Shown here: piece by piece, positions 18,041 through 27,876 of the stretch
Layout of the letters: each line of letters starts with the position of its first letter
Position numbering within the stretch: position 1 is the stretch's first letter
The notes under the pieces: generated by a model
What the model was told of the DNA's origin: nothing
Seen by the model: only the letters and a program-made list of their open reading frames with translations
The model's database searches: none
NCBI RefSeq assembly: GCF_001545155.1
Contig: NZ_CP014226.1
Coordinates: 1,970,776-2,034,775, forward strand
Length of the DNA: 64,000 bases
Origin: Halomonas chromatireducens
GTDB lineage: Bacteria; Pseudomonadota; Gammaproteobacteria; Pseudomonadales; Halomonadaceae
Reading direction: 5' to 3'
Made by a program: the position numbers and the translations under genes

Positions 18041-19306
18041 ATGAGCTTTTCCCAAGCACTGAGTGGCCTTAACTCCCAGGCACAGAAGCTGGGCACTATC
18101 GGCAACAACATCGCCAACTCCCAGACGGTGGGTTTCAAGGGATCCAACGTACAGTTCTCTGATGTCTTTGCCGGCTCGAAGGTCGGCCTGGGCACGCGGG
18201 TATCGTCCGTGCTGCAGAACTTCAATGAAGGTAACGTCGAGTCCACCAACCGTAACCTGGACCTGGCGATCGCCGGCGATGGCTTCTTCCGCTTCCAGGA
18301 CCCCAGCGGCGAAGTGGTCTACTCCCGCAACGGTCAGCTCTCCATGACCTCCGAGGGCAACCTGATCAACGCCCAGGGCGCCCAGATCATGGGCTTCGGG
18401 CTCAATGCCGCCGGCCAGGTGCAGGCAGGCGGGCAGCCGGTGCCGCTGAATGTCTCCGCGGAAGAGTTGGACGCGAGTGCCACCACTCGCGTTAGTACCA
18501 CGATCAACCTGGATGCCCGCAAAGTAGCAGGAGATGATCTCAGCACAGTGGAAAGTTCTAATGGTGTTGATATCAAATACCACTATTCAAATAACTTTAC
18601 CGTTTTCGATTCGCTGGGCAATCCGCGAAATATCACTGTGTATTATGAGAAAGTGGATGAGGTGGATGGGGTAGCCGCCCAGAATACATGGCTTGCTCGT
18701 ATGACCCTCGATGGTCAGGCGTTGATGGACGAGGATGACGACGACGTTGCCCGCGAATTCCCAGTTGTGTTCAACGCCAATGGTCAACTGACACAGCCTG
18801 TTGGCGGTGTGTTCACCGATGTGACTTTCGATAGCGGTGACTTCTTCGCCGGGGAGCCAGAAGACCTGATTTTTGATCTTAACCTTGCCGGCACCACTCA
18901 GTTCGGCAATACCTCCACGGTCAGCAGTCTTAACCAGGACGGCTACACCTCCGGCACCCTGGTGGGCATCACCATCAACGATGACGGCACCATCATGCGC
19001 AACTACTCCAACGAGCAGTCGCGCCCGGCCGGCCAGGTCGCCCTGGTGAGTTTCCGCAATCCCGAAGGGCTGACGCCTGCCGGCGACAACGTCTGGACGG
19101 CCAGTGCCACCTCCGGTCAGGAACTTATCGGCGCACCGGGTACCGGTCTGCTGGGCAGCGTGGTCTCCGGTGCCATCGAGACCTCCAACGTGGACATGGC
19201 CCGTGAGCTGGTGGACATGATCGTGGCGCAGCGGGCCTATCAGGCCAACTCCCAGACGATCAAGACCCAGGACGAACTCCTGCAGACCGCCATCAACCTG
19301 CGCTAA
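18041..19306 (+). CDS. flgE: Flagellar hook protein FlgE
   Basis: This 421-residue hook subunit has conserved termini: 'LSGLNSQAQKLGTIGNNIANSQTVGFKGS' at the start and 'NVDMARELVDMIVAQRAYQANSQTIKTQDELLQ' at the end. The central part (about 18,500-18,900, residues ~155-285) is visibly richer in A+T, with different codon choice from the rest. This agrees with a variable surface domain (D2). An AGAGGAA site precedes the ATG. Confidence 0.97.
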   Translation: MSFSQALSGLNSQAQKLGTIGNNIANSQTVGFKGSNVQFSDVFAGSKVGLGTRVSSVLQNFNEGNVESTNRNLDLAIAGDGFFRFQDPSGEVVYSRNGQLSMTSEGNLINAQGAQIMGFGLNAAGQVQAGGQPVPLNVSAEELDASATTRVSTTINLDARKVAGDDLSTVESSNGVDIKYHYSNNFTVFDSLGNPRNITVYYEKVDEVDGVAAQNTWLARMTLDGQALMDEDDDDVAREFPVVFNANGQLTQPVGGVFTDVTFDSGDFFAGEPEDLIFDLNLAGTTQFGNTSTVSSLNQDGYTSGTLVGITINDDGTIMRNYSNEQSRPAGQVALVSFRNPEGLTPAGDNVWTASATSGQELIGAPGTGLLGSVVSGAIETSNVDMARELVDMIVAQRAYQANSQTIKTQDELLQTAINLR

Positions 19307-19328
19307 GCCTGGAACGGGAGCCTGAGCC

Positions 19329-20084
19329 ATGGATCGCATCCTCTACACCGCCATGAGCGGGGCCAAGCAGAGCATGGAGCAGCAGGCGGTGGTCAGCCAC
19401 AACCTGTCGAACGTGTCGACTGCCGGGTTTCGCGCCCAGCTGCATGCCATGCGCGCCGTGCCGGTACAGGGCGAAGGCGCGCTGCCGACGCGCGTGTCGG
19501 TAGCGGCGACCACGCCGGGCAGCGACTTTTCGGCGGGTCCCATCAACCACACCGGCCGGCCCATGGACGTGGCGCTGGAAGGCGACGCCTGGATTGCCGT
19601 GCAAGCTGATGATGGCACCGAGGCCTATACCCGGCGCGGCGATCTTCAGGTCGACGGCGATGGCCTGGTTACCCTGGTGGGGCGGCCGGTGATTGGCGAC
19701 GGTGGGCCCATCGTCGTGCAGTTGGGTGCCAGCCTGTCGGTTGGTGCCGACGGTACCCTCAGCGGTATTGGCGAAGGGGAGAATCCCGAAGCGCTGGTGG
19801 ACATGGGGCGTATCAAGCTGGTCACCCCGGAACAGGCCCTGCAGCGTGGCGATGACGGCCTCTTCCGTCCGGCGCCCAATGCCGAAGGCGACGTGGTCGC
19901 GCTTCCCGCCGACGAGAATGCCAGGGTCGCCAGTGGCGCCCTTGAAGGTAGCAATGTCAGCGCCATCGAGGCGATGGTCTCGATGATCGACGTGGCGCGG
20001 CGCTATGAAATGCAGATGAAGGTAATCAGCACTGCAGATGAAAATGCCCAGCGGGCCAACAACCTGCTTTCCATTCAAGGCTAA
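19329..20084 (+). CDS. flgF: Flagellar proximal rod protein FlgF
   Basis: FlgF is one of the proximal rod proteins. The 251-residue product starts 'MDRILYTAMSGAKQSMEQQAVVSHNLSNVSTAGFRAQ' and ends with a rod-type helix 'EAMVSMIDVARRYEMQMKVISTADENAQRANNLL'. The internal 'GRPMDVALEGDAWIAVQ' is also typical of FlgF. It lies 22 bases after flgE. Confidence 0.96.
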   Translation: MDRILYTAMSGAKQSMEQQAVVSHNLSNVSTAGFRAQLHAMRAVPVQGEGALPTRVSVAATTPGSDFSAGPINHTGRPMDVALEGDAWIAVQADDGTEAYTRRGDLQVDGDGLVTLVGRPVIGDGGPIVVQLGASLSVGADGTLSGIGEGENPEALVDMGRIKLVTPEQALQRGDDGLFRPAPNAEGDVVALPADENARVASGALEGSNVSAIEAMVSMIDVARRYEMQMKVISTADENAQRANNLLSIQG

Positions 20085-20109
20085 GGCCCGACGGGTTTAG
20101 GAAACGAAT

Positions 20110-20892
20110 ATGATCAAGTCACTTTGGACAGCCAAGACCGGCCTGGAATCCCAGCAGGTCAAGCTGGACGTCATCTCCAACAACCTGGCCAACGTCAGCA
20201 CCAATGGCTTCAAGCGCTCGCGTGCTGTTTTCGAGGATCTGCTATACCAGAACCTGCGTCAGCCCGGTGCCCAGAACGACGTACAGAACCGCCTGCCTTC
20301 CGGACTGCAGGTGGGCTCCGGCGTACGACCGGTTGCCACCGAGCGCCTGCACACCCAGGGTGGGCTCGAGCAGACCGAGAACTCCCGCGACCTGGCGATC
20401 AACGGCAACGGTTTCTTTCAGGTGCTGATGCCGGATGGCGGCACCGCCTACACCCGGGACGGGAGCTTCCAGCTCAACGAGAACGGCCAGATGGTCAACG
20501 CCAACGGCTATCCGCTGGAGCCGGCCATCATCATTCCCGACAACGCTCTGTCGATTTCCATCGGTGAAGACGGCATCGTTTCGGTGACCCAGCCCGGCGT
20601 GAACCAGGCGTTGGAAATCGGCCAGATCACCGTCTCGACTTTCGTCAACGCGACCGGTCTCGAGAGCATCGGTGGCAACCTCTACCGGGAAACCACCTCA
20701 TCCGGTCCGCGCAACGAGACCATGCCGGGCATGAACGGTGCCGGCCGCTTGTTCCAGGGCTACGTGGAAACCTCCAACGTCAACGTGGTGGAGGAGATGG
20801 TCAGCATGATCCAGACCCAGCGCGCCTACGAGATCAATAGCCGCGCCGTTCAGACAAGCGATGAGATGCTGGCCCGTTTGAGCCAGCTCTGA
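20110..20892 (+). CDS. flgG: Flagellar distal rod protein FlgG
   Basis: This 260-residue distal rod subunit has '[43 protein letters not shown]' at its start and '[33 protein letters not shown]' at its end. Both are among the most conserved flagellar signatures, and the length is exactly typical. It lies 25 bases after flgF. Confidence 0.98.
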   Translation: MIKSLWTAKTGLESQQVKLDVISNNLANVSTNGFKRSRAVFEDLLYQNLRQPGAQNDVQNRLPSGLQVGSGVRPVATERLHTQGGLEQTENSRDLAINGNGFFQVLMPDGGTAYTRDGSFQLNENGQMVNANGYPLEPAIIIPDNALSISIGEDGIVSVTQPGVNQALEIGQITVSTFVNATGLESIGGNLYRETTSSGPRNETMPGMNGAGRLFQGYVETSNVNVVEEMVSMIQTQRAYEINSRAVQTSDEMLARLSQL

Positions 20893-20942
20893 TAGATGAC
20901 GGCATGACGATTACCACTCCCTGCCATGGGAAGCGAGCAAGC

Positions 20943-21644
20943 ATGAACGGCGCGGTTTTTTCAACATCGAGGTTGCTCCTGGTTCTCCTCGCCCTGACGG
21001 TTCTGGCCCTGGGCGGTTGTGCACAGGTGCCCCGTGCCTCGGTGGTCGGGGAGCAGGAGCAGATCGCCATCATGGAGCCGCCGCCTCGCCTGGCCAATGG
21101 CTCGATCTACCAGGCGCATCGCGGCTCACAGCCGCTGTTCGAGGACCGGCGTCCGCGCATGATCGGCGACATCCTTACCATCGTGCTGGATGAGCAGGTG
21201 AGTGCCAACAAGAACTCACAGTCCAACGCGAATCGCAGCGGTTCAGCTGGGCTCGATATTTCCGCGCTCCCCGATGTGCTCGAGCGCCTGGCCGAGCAAG
21301 GCATCGATCTGTCCGGCGACCTTTCCGGCAGCAGTGCCTTCAACGGCGGCGGCGGCTCCCAGGCCAGCAACAGCATGACCGGTACCATCACCGTGTCGGT
21401 ACTCGAGGTGATGCATAACGGCAACCTGCGAGTGCGTGGCGAGAAGCAGATCGCCATCAATCAGGGAGTGGAGTTCATCCGTTTCTCCGGCGTTGTGAAT
21501 CCGCGCACCATCACCGGCCAGAATACCGTGCCCTCCACGGCGGTGGCCGATGCCCGTATCGAATACGTGGGTAGTGGCTATATCCATGAGGCGCAGCATA
21601 TGGGCTGGTTGCAGCGGTTCTTCCTCAATGTATCGCCCTTCTAA
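20943..21644 (+). CDS. flgH: Flagellar L-ring lipoprotein FlgH
   Basis: FlgH forms the outer-membrane L-ring. The 233-residue product starts with a lipoprotein signal ending in the lipobox 'LALGGC'. The conserved '[25 protein letters not shown]' and '[32 protein letters not shown]' follow. The ATG at 20943 places the signal peptide correctly; an upstream ATG at 20904 would add 13 polar residues. Confidence 0.96.
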   Translation: MNGAVFSTSRLLLVLLALTVLALGGCAQVPRASVVGEQEQIAIMEPPPRLANGSIYQAHRGSQPLFEDRRPRMIGDILTIVLDEQVSANKNSQSNANRSGSAGLDISALPDVLERLAEQGIDLSGDLSGSSAFNGGGGSQASNSMTGTITVSVLEVMHNGNLRVRGEKQIAINQGVEFIRFSGVVNPRTITGQNTVPSTAVADARIEYVGSGYIHEAQHMGWLQRFFLNVSPF

Positions 21645-21670
21645 CGATGACCGAATATCGAGGCGTAGCC

Positions 21671-22822
21671 ATGACGCTGTTCAAGACGCTCACCGTGACG
21701 CTCCCCCGTGCGCAGGCGCGCCGCCTCGTGGCAAAGCTGGCGCTACTGCTGTTGGCCGGCCTGCTGGCACTACCGGTACAGGCCGAGCGAATTCGCGAGA
21801 TCGCCAACTTCGCCGGCGTGCGTGACAACGTGCTGGTGGGCTATGGCCTGGTGGTCGGGCTGGACGGCACCGGCGACCAGACCATGCAGGCTCCCTTCAC
21901 TGGCCAGAGCCTGACCAATATGCTGTCCCAGCTCGGCATCACTGTTCCGCCGGGCACCAACATGCAGCTGCGCAACGTGGCCGCGGTCATGATAACCGCC
22001 GACCTGCCGCCGTTTTCCCGCCCCGGCCAGCGGCTGGACATCAATGTCTCCTCCATCGGCAACGCGCGCAGCCTGCGAGGCGGCACCCTGCTGATGACCC
22101 CGCTCAAGGGTGCCGATGGCGATACCTACGCCATCGCCCAGGGCAACCTGCTGGTGGGCGGCATGGGTGCCGCCGCCGGCGGCGCCGCCGTGCAGGTCAA
22201 CCAGTTGGCCGGTGGCCGCATCCCTGGGGGAGCCATGGTCGAGCGGGAGGTACCGCTGAACCTGGGCGCCGAGGCGGGGCTGCTGGAGCTGGAACTCAAG
22301 CAGGCCGACTTCGGCACCGCCCAGCGAGTGGTCAACGCCATCAACGGCGAGTTTGGCCGGCCGGTGGCCGCCGCCCGCAACTCCCGGGTCATCGCCCTGG
22401 ATGGCCCCATGAACGAGAACTCCCGGGTCAACTTCATGGCCCAGGTCGAGAATATCCGGATCACGCCCATGGAGGCCCCGGCCAAGGTGGTCTTCAACGC
22501 CCGCACCGGGTCGGTAGTCATGAACAGTGCGGTGACCCTGCGCCGGGCCGCCGTAGCCCATGGCAACCTCTCCATCGTCATCGATATGCGCTTTCTGGTC
22601 AGCCAGCCGCCGCCGTTTGGCGACGGCGAGACCGTGGTGGTGCCTGACACCGAGATCGAGGTCCAGGAGCAGGATGCCTACCTGCGTGTGGTCGAGGGAG
22701 CGGACCTGGTGGACGTGGTCAATGCCCTGAATGCGCTGGGCGCCACGCCGAGTGACCTGATGTCGATTCTCGAAGCCCTCAAGGCTTCCGGCTCGCTGCG
22801 TGCCGATCTGGAGATCATCTGA
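21671..22822 (+). CDS. flgI: Flagellar P-ring protein FlgI
   Basis: FlgI polymerises around the rod in the peptidoglycan layer. The product is 383 residues from ATG 21671, with a signal peptide ('LALLLLAGLLALPVQA'). The diagnostic 'RIREIANFAGVRDNVLVGYGLVVGLDGTGDQ' and 'GTLLMTPLKGADGDTYAIAQGNLLVGG' are present, as is a C-terminal 'LVDVVNALNALGATPSDLMSILEALK'. An earlier in-frame ATG at 21647 would lengthen the signal. Its stop overlaps the flgJ start by one base. Confidence 0.97.
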   Translation: MTLFKTLTVTLPRAQARRLVAKLALLLLAGLLALPVQAERIREIANFAGVRDNVLVGYGLVVGLDGTGDQTMQAPFTGQSLTNMLSQLGITVPPGTNMQLRNVAAVMITADLPPFSRPGQRLDINVSSIGNARSLRGGTLLMTPLKGADGDTYAIAQGNLLVGGMGAAAGGAAVQVNQLAGGRIPGGAMVEREVPLNLGAEAGLLELELKQADFGTAQRVVNAINGEFGRPVAAARNSRVIALDGPMNENSRVNFMAQVENIRITPMEAPAKVVFNARTGSVVMNSAVTLRRAAVAHGNLSIVIDMRFLVSQPPPFGDGETVVVPDTEIEVQEQDAYLRVVEGADLVDVVNALNALGATPSDLMSILEALKASGSLRADLEII

Positions 22823-23949
22823 TGAGCATCCAGGATTACAGCAGCCAGTTCGCCCTCGACGTCCAGGGGCTCGAGCGGCTCAAGCATACGGCACGCAACG
22901 ATGAAGCCGCCGGCCTGAAGGGCGCCGCCCAGCAGTTCGAGGCGCTTTTCCTGCAGATGATGCTCAAAAGCATGCGTGATGCCACCCCGACCACCGGCCT
23001 GCTCGACAGCGAGCAGACCGAGTTCTACCAGTCGATGCTCGATCAGCAGTGGGCACAGACCATGGCCGGCCGTGGCATTGGCCTGGCCGATCATCTCGTC
23101 GCCCAGTTGCAGAGCCAGGGGGTGGGGGCCGCTCGCCCGGCGCAGGAAGTCGATCGCGAACTCAACGAGCTGATTGCCGGGATTCCCCGCGGTACGCCGC
23201 GTGTGCTGAAAGACGCACTGCAGCCTGCCGAGGAGGATCGGGTCGAGGATGAGCAAGACAGCGAGGGCCGTGTGGAGAGCATGACCGAAGCACCGCCCGC
23301 CAGCTTCATGGAGGAGCTTGAAACCGCCCGCGGAGGCTTCATGAGCGCGGTTGACGCCTTGCCGGCGGCAGCGGCGGGAGCGGAGTCTGCGCGTAACGCC
23401 ACGGTGCCTGCTGCCAGTGCAGCTGAACCACGCAGCCGTGGCCAGAGCGGTGAACATGTGGCGCGCTTCATGGACAAGCTCACTGCACCCGCCCAGGCAG
23501 CCAGCCGGCGCACCGGCGTACCGGCGGAGTTGATCCTGGCCCAGGCGGCACTGGAAACCGGCTGGGGGCGTCATGAGATTGCCAGGGCCGACGGTGGCAA
23601 CAGCCATAACCTCTTCGGCATCAAGGCCGGCAGCAGTTGGCGTGGACCCACCACGGATGTAACGACTCACGAATACATCAACGGCAAGCGCACCCGAATC
23701 GTCGACTCCTTCCGTGTCTACGGCTCCTTCGAGGAGGCCTTCACCGACTATGCCAACCTGATCGGGAACAACCCGCGCTACGCGGCGGTGACCACGGCGG
23801 GCAGTGCCGAACAGGCCGCCAGGGCACTGCAGGCCGGGGGCTATGCCACCGACCCGGCCTACGCCGACAAGCTGATTTCGATCATGAACACCATGGGGCC
23901 GCAGGTTGCCCAGCGCGGCAACGACTCGCTGGTCTTCCTGCGTTACTAG
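22822..23949 (+). CDS. flgJ: Rod-cap/peptidoglycan hydrolase FlgJ
   Basis: FlgJ caps the growing rod and locally opens peptidoglycan. The 375-residue product has the N-terminal rod-binding domain ('GAAQQFEALFLQMMLKSMRDAT', 'DHLVAQL') and a long low-complexity linker (~110-210). The C-terminal domain is a glucosaminidase ('AELILAQAALETGWG', 'HNLFGIKAGSSW', 'YANLIGNNPRY'). The Glu in 'ALETGWG' is the expected catalytic residue. The linker makes the protein longer than the ~313-residue Salmonella FlgJ. Confidence 0.95.
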   Translation: MSIQDYSSQFALDVQGLERLKHTARNDEAAGLKGAAQQFEALFLQMMLKSMRDATPTTGLLDSEQTEFYQSMLDQQWAQTMAGRGIGLADHLVAQLQSQGVGAARPAQEVDRELNELIAGIPRGTPRVLKDALQPAEEDRVEDEQDSEGRVESMTEAPPASFMEELETARGGFMSAVDALPAAAAGAESARNATVPAASAAEPRSRGQSGEHVARFMDKLTAPAQAASRRTGVPAELILAQAALETGWGRHEIARADGGNSHNLFGIKAGSSWRGPTTDVTTHEYINGKRTRIVDSFRVYGSFEEAFTDYANLIGNNPRYAAVTTAGSAEQAARALQAGGYATDPAYADKLISIMNTMGPQVAQRGNDSLVFLRY

Positions 23950-23972
23950 GTTTTGATCAGCAACCAAGGCGC

Positions 23973-23999
23973 TAAAGTTTTTCTTCTAGAGGCCGATAT
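23973..23999 (+). promoter_or_regulatory. Sigma-28 (FliA) promoter of flgK
   Basis: TAAAGTTT, an 11-base spacer and GCCGATAT lie ~30 bases upstream of the flgK ATG, matching the sigma-28 consensus at 15 of 16 positions. flgK is thus a late gene transcribed apart from the flgB-J unit. Confidence 0.88.
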
Positions 24000-24028
24000 C
24001 TCGGACATTGGCGAAAGGAAACAACACC

Positions 24029-24811
24029 ATGAGCATGTTCTCTATCGGTCTCAGCGGCCTGAATGCCGCTCAGAATGCGCTGAATACCACCAGCAACAAC
24101 ATCAGCAACGTCTATACGCCGGGCTACAATCGTGAACTGACGATTCTGGGCCAGCAGGGCGCTACCGCTGGCGGCGTGCAGGTCAACGACATCCAGCGCC
24201 AGTTCAACCAGTTCGTGGCCTCGCAGCTCAATGCCGCGACCAGCTCGTCGAGTGCGCTTGCGACCTACGAGAACCAGATCAGCCAGATCGACAACCTGCT
24301 GGCCGATAGGGAAGCGGGCCTGGCGCCGCTGATGCAGAACTTCTTCTCCTCAATGGAGGACCTGGCCGGCGCTCCGTCCGATCCCGCCGCGCGGCAGGGC
24401 GTATTGGGCACGACCAATACGCTGACCGCTCAGTTTCGGTCCTTTGACGGCTACCTGCAGGATATGCAGGAGGGCATCAACGGTCAGATCAGTGACGAAG
24501 TCACCCAGATCAACAATACAACCGAGCAGTTGGCGACCCTCAATCGGGAGATCGCCTTGGCCCGTGCGCGCAGCGGCGAGGCGCCTAACAGCCTGCTCAA
24601 CCAGCGCGACCAACTGGTTGCCGAGCTGAGCGAGCGCATGGATGTCCGGCTCAACATCCAGGACGGCAAGTCCTACAACATCAGCCTGCCCAACGGGCAG
24701 CCGCTGGTGGCCGGCACCAATCACTATCGCCTGGAGGCCATGGATGCTCCGAACGATCCGCAGCGCACCGTGCTCGGTTATCGGGACTCCGGCGGCAGCC
24801 TGGTGGCCTTC
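24029..24811 (+). pseudogene. flgK: Hook-filament junction protein FlgK, N-terminal half only
   Basis: About 261 residues of FlgK (usually 550 or more) are present. They carry the conserved start 'MSMFSIGLSGLNAAQNALNTTSNNISNVYTPGYNRE' and the D1 helices ('NSLLNQRDQLVAELSERMDVRL'). After 'DSGGSLVAF' the sequence changes to the reverse complement of an AraC/GlxA-type regulator. The C-terminal polymerisation helix is missing, and flgL does not follow. The ATG at 24029 is preceded by GAAAGGAA and a sigma-28 promoter, so the 5' end is authentic. The cut is a join, not a point mutation. Confidence 0.92.
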
Positions 24812-25605
24812 CTGAAGCGACGGTGGAAGCTGCGCTCGCTAAGCCCTGAAACCTCAATCAAGGACGCCACGGGCGAAGGTTCGTCGTAGTGTTCGGCGAT
24901 CCACGTCTGGCAGCGCGCGATGACGGCATCCTCTGCCTGGCGGGTGCGCGCCAGCATGGCGAAGGGAAGCTGGCCGGCCGCATGCCAATCGATCAGGAAC
25001 AGCTTGGCGAGATGCATCGCCTCGTCGACACTCGCCAGGCGCGCGACGAGATAGAGCGCCAGGTCGCTCCAGGAGGTGCCGCCCCCCGCCATGACCAGGC
25101 GACTACCGGTGCCGCCGATCACCAGGGCTCGATGCGGATGCACCCGCACGTCCGGATAGCGACCCAGCACATCGCAGTAGGCCCAGTGCGTAGTGGCATC
25201 CTCGCCCCGCAGCAGGCCCGACTCGGCCAGCAACAGGGCGCCGGAACAGGCGGTCGCCAGGATGGTGCCGTTGACATGGCAGCGCTTGAGCCACTCGACC
25301 TCCTCGGCATAGCGGCCCTCGAGCACCGCCTCGGGAGGCAGCATGATCTCGGGGATGCACACCACGTCGGGCACCCAATCCAGGCCGGCGTCGGGAACGA
25401 TGCGCACGCCATTGGCGATGGTCAAATCACGACTGCCGGTGCGAGCGACCACCTGCGGCACGAACAGCGGCTCACCGGCCTTGCCCTCGATCAGGGCGGG
25501 CCAGTCGCGTCCCGCCGCGGCGAAGACATCGTAAACCCCGTACAGGGTGGAAGCCGCCACTTCAGGAATTGCCAGCAATGCGATGGTGGGTTTCTGCATC
25601 GACAT
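24802..25605 (-). pseudogene. GlxA/AraC-type transcription regulator, C-terminus lost at the join
   Basis: The N-terminal ~190 residues form a DJ-1/PfpI-like domain with the nucleophile-elbow motif 'ATACSGALLLAESGLL'. An AraC-type HTH region begins at 'WIAEHYDEPSPVASLIEVSGLSERSFHRRFRKAT'. The second HTH is missing because the sequence crosses into flgK DNA. Such proteins are usually activators of small catabolic operons. Here the gene is divergent from a methyltransferase gene, with 104 bases between, so that gene is a plausible target. The stop read at 24778 belongs to foreign sequence. Confidence 0.85.
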
Positions 25606-25709
25606 GGCGGAAACCGCCGGTTTTTGTCCGTAGGGACTTCAGTGTAGCCCAGCCGGGAGCGCCAGAATGGACGCGCCAATGCACACAACAAGACCTGTGG
25701 AGAACCGCC

Positions 25710-26807
25710 ATGACTGCCCAAGCCAAACCTTCCGTTAACGACGCCTTCGACGCCTCCCGCGCCGCCAACTTCGAGTACCGCTTTGTTCGAGCCCTCAACG
25801 AGGGCGCCATGCTGCAGCTGATCTCATTGGCCCACCGCAGCGGCCTGCTCGGCCACCTGGCCGACGGCGAGCCAGTGACCAGCAGCGAACTTGCCGCCAA
25901 GGCCAAGCTCGATGAGCGCTACGTGCGCGAGTGGTTGGGCGGCGCGACGGTCGCCGCCCTAGTCGAGCACAACCCGCAGGCCATGACCTATCGCCTTCCC
26001 CCCGAACACACCACGCTGCTGACCGACGGCGGCGAGGCCAATCTCGCCGTGTTCTCCCAGTACCTGCCACTGATGGGCCAGGTGGAAGACGACGTGCTGG
26101 CCTGCTTCCGCCACGGTGGCGGCGTGCCGTACTCGCGCTATACCCGTTTCCATGAGGTCATGGCCCAGGACAGCGGCCAGACCGTGCTGCCCGTGCTGCT
26201 GGATGCCATCCTGCCCCTGGCACCGGAGCTGCCGGACAGGCTGGCGCAGGGCATCGACGTACTCGACCTGGGCTGCGGCCGCGGCCTGGCACTGATGAAG
26301 CTCGCCGAACGCTTCCCCAGCAGCCGCTTTACCGGCTATGACCTCTCCAAGGAGGCCATCGACTGGGCGGCGGAGCGTGCCGCTCGCCTGGGCCTGGACA
26401 ACCTGCGCTTCGAGGAGCGCGACCTGAGCGATTTCGACCGCACGGCGCCGGCGCAGCGCTACGATCTGGTTACCACCTTCGATGCCATCCATGACCAGGC
26501 CCACCCGCTGAACCTGCTCAAGGGTGTCCGCCGCACCCTGCGCAAGGATGGCGTCTACCTGGCCCAGGACATCCACTCGTCAAGCCACCACCACGGCGAC
26601 CGCGACCACCCCATGGGCACGTTGCTCTACACCCTGTCGATCATGCACTGCATGAGCGTCTCCCTCGCGCAGGGCGGCGAGGGGCTCGGAACGATGTGGG
26701 GCCGGGAGAAGGCACGGGAGTATTTCGGCAAGGCCGGCTTCGGCAACATCGAGGTGCACCAGTTGCCCCACGACATCCAGAACGACTACTGGGTGCTCAG
26801 GCCTTGA
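25710..26807 (+). CDS. SAM-dependent methyltransferase with N-terminal winged-helix domain
   Basis: A 365-residue protein. Residues ~1-110 look like a winged helix ('MLQLISLAHRSGLLGHLADGEPVTSSELAAKAKLDERYVREWL'). The rest is a class I methyltransferase with 'VLDLGCGRGLALMKLAERFP', 'GYDLSKEAIDWA', and 'DLVTTFDAIHDQAHP'. The fold resembles the mycobacterial Rv2258c-like group, whose substrates are poorly known. A His-rich 'SSHHHGDRDH' loop near residue 290 is unusual. An AGGAGA-like site precedes the ATG. It is divergent from the GlxA-type regulator. Confidence 0.8.
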   Translation: MTAQAKPSVNDAFDASRAANFEYRFVRALNEGAMLQLISLAHRSGLLGHLADGEPVTSSELAAKAKLDERYVREWLGGATVAALVEHNPQAMTYRLPPEHTTLLTDGGEANLAVFSQYLPLMGQVEDDVLACFRHGGGVPYSRYTRFHEVMAQDSGQTVLPVLLDAILPLAPELPDRLAQGIDVLDLGCGRGLALMKLAERFPSSRFTGYDLSKEAIDWAAERAARLGLDNLRFEERDLSDFDRTAPAQRYDLVTTFDAIHDQAHPLNLLKGVRRTLRKDGVYLAQDIHSSSHHHGDRDHPMGTLLYTLSIMHCMSVSLAQGGEGLGTMWGREKAREYFGKAGFGNIEVHQLPHDIQNDYWVLRP

Positions 26808-26852
26808 GCCGTTCGCCGACAACAAGGCCCTGCTTGGCTCTGCGGCCCCGGC

Positions 26853-27692
26853 TCAATGCTCCAGGCCCACCGCCTGGCCGGTCACGACGATGCCGCCAGT
26901 AAGCGGGACATCCACCTGCAGGCGGCTGGGCCGACCCATGGCCTCGCCCTGCCGGATCGTCAGCTGGGCAGGCGCCTCTAGCAGGCCGGCATCGCGCAGG
27001 TAGCCACCCAGAGCCGCGGCGGCCGCACCGGTGGCAGGGTCTTCCACCACACCGCCCACCGGGAACGGGTTACGGGCGTGGAAATACCCTTCGCTCTCGC
27101 GCCATACCAGCTGCAGCGTGGTCAGCCCTTCACGCAGCATCAGCGCCTTGAGACGATCGAAATCGTACTCGAGCCGTTCGAGGCGTTGCTGCGTCTTGCA
27201 TGCCAGCACCAGGTGCCAGGCCCCGGCGTAGGCTCGCGCCGGCGGAATCTCGAGATCGAGTTCGTCCGCCTGCCAGCCAAGCAGTTCGCACACCGACTCG
27301 ACCAATTCAGGCTCGGCGGGGCGATACTCCGGAGCAACCGATACCAGCGAAGCCCGCCACTCCCCTTCCACCTGGTTGACGGTGACGCTCACCTCGCCCA
27401 CCGCCGTATCGAGCAAGTAGCTGCCCGCCCCGCTCAGCCGGCCCATCTGCACGCCGCCGGCCACCGTGGCATGGCCGCAGAAGCTCACCTCCGCCTCGGG
27501 GCTGTAGTAGCGCACCGTCCGACGGGCACCTTTGGCCGGGGCAATGAAGCCGGTTTCGGAATAGCCCACCTCGGCGGCGATACGCTGCATCTCGAAGGTC
27601 TCGGGCAGCGTCTCACCCAGCCATACTCCGGCGGGGTTGCCACCATTCGGGTCATCGGTAAAAGCCGCCAGGCGATAGAGAGTGCCACTCAT
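26853..27692 (-). CDS. PhzF-family isomerase
   Basis: A 279-residue PhzF-like protein with the diaminopimelate-epimerase fold. The conserved Glu is in 'YSETGFI' (residue ~46), the active-site loop is 'CGHATVAGG', and the second-domain motif is 'DPATGAAAAALGGYL'. The family includes phenazine isomerase, but most members are housekeeping proteins of unknown substrate, and no phenazine genes are nearby. It is convergent with the methyltransferase gene. Confidence 0.88.
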   Translation of the reverse strand: MSGTLYRLAAFTDDPNGGNPAGVWLGETLPETFEMQRIAAEVGYSETGFIAPAKGARRTVRYYSPEAEVSFCGHATVAGGVQMGRLSGAGSYLLDTAVGEVSVTVNQVEGEWRASLVSVAPEYRPAEPELVESVCELLGWQADELDLEIPPARAYAGAWHLVLACKTQQRLERLEYDFDRLKALMLREGLTTLQLVWRESEGYFHARNPFPVGGVVEDPATGAAAAALGGYLRDAGLLEAPAQLTIRQGEAMGRPSRLQVDVPLTGGIVVTGQAVGLEH

Positions 27693-27876
27693 GAAAGCTC
27701 CTTGGGTTCATGTCGCTGCCTGACATTGTGGTTTGAATTCAGGGTTGCAAGCCTTTTGCGACACCTACATAAGCCAAGTATTCAATGCGTGAGATCAAGC
27801 CATTTTTGGTCAGTTTGCGTAGCTAATATGAAACATCGGGTTTACGTTTGTAAGAAACAAGCAGGGAGGGAGCGAG

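Noticed and set aside
26853..27692. Phenazine biosynthesis from the PhzF-like gene
   Set aside because: No other phz gene is nearby, and most PhzF-family proteins are not involved in phenazine synthesis.
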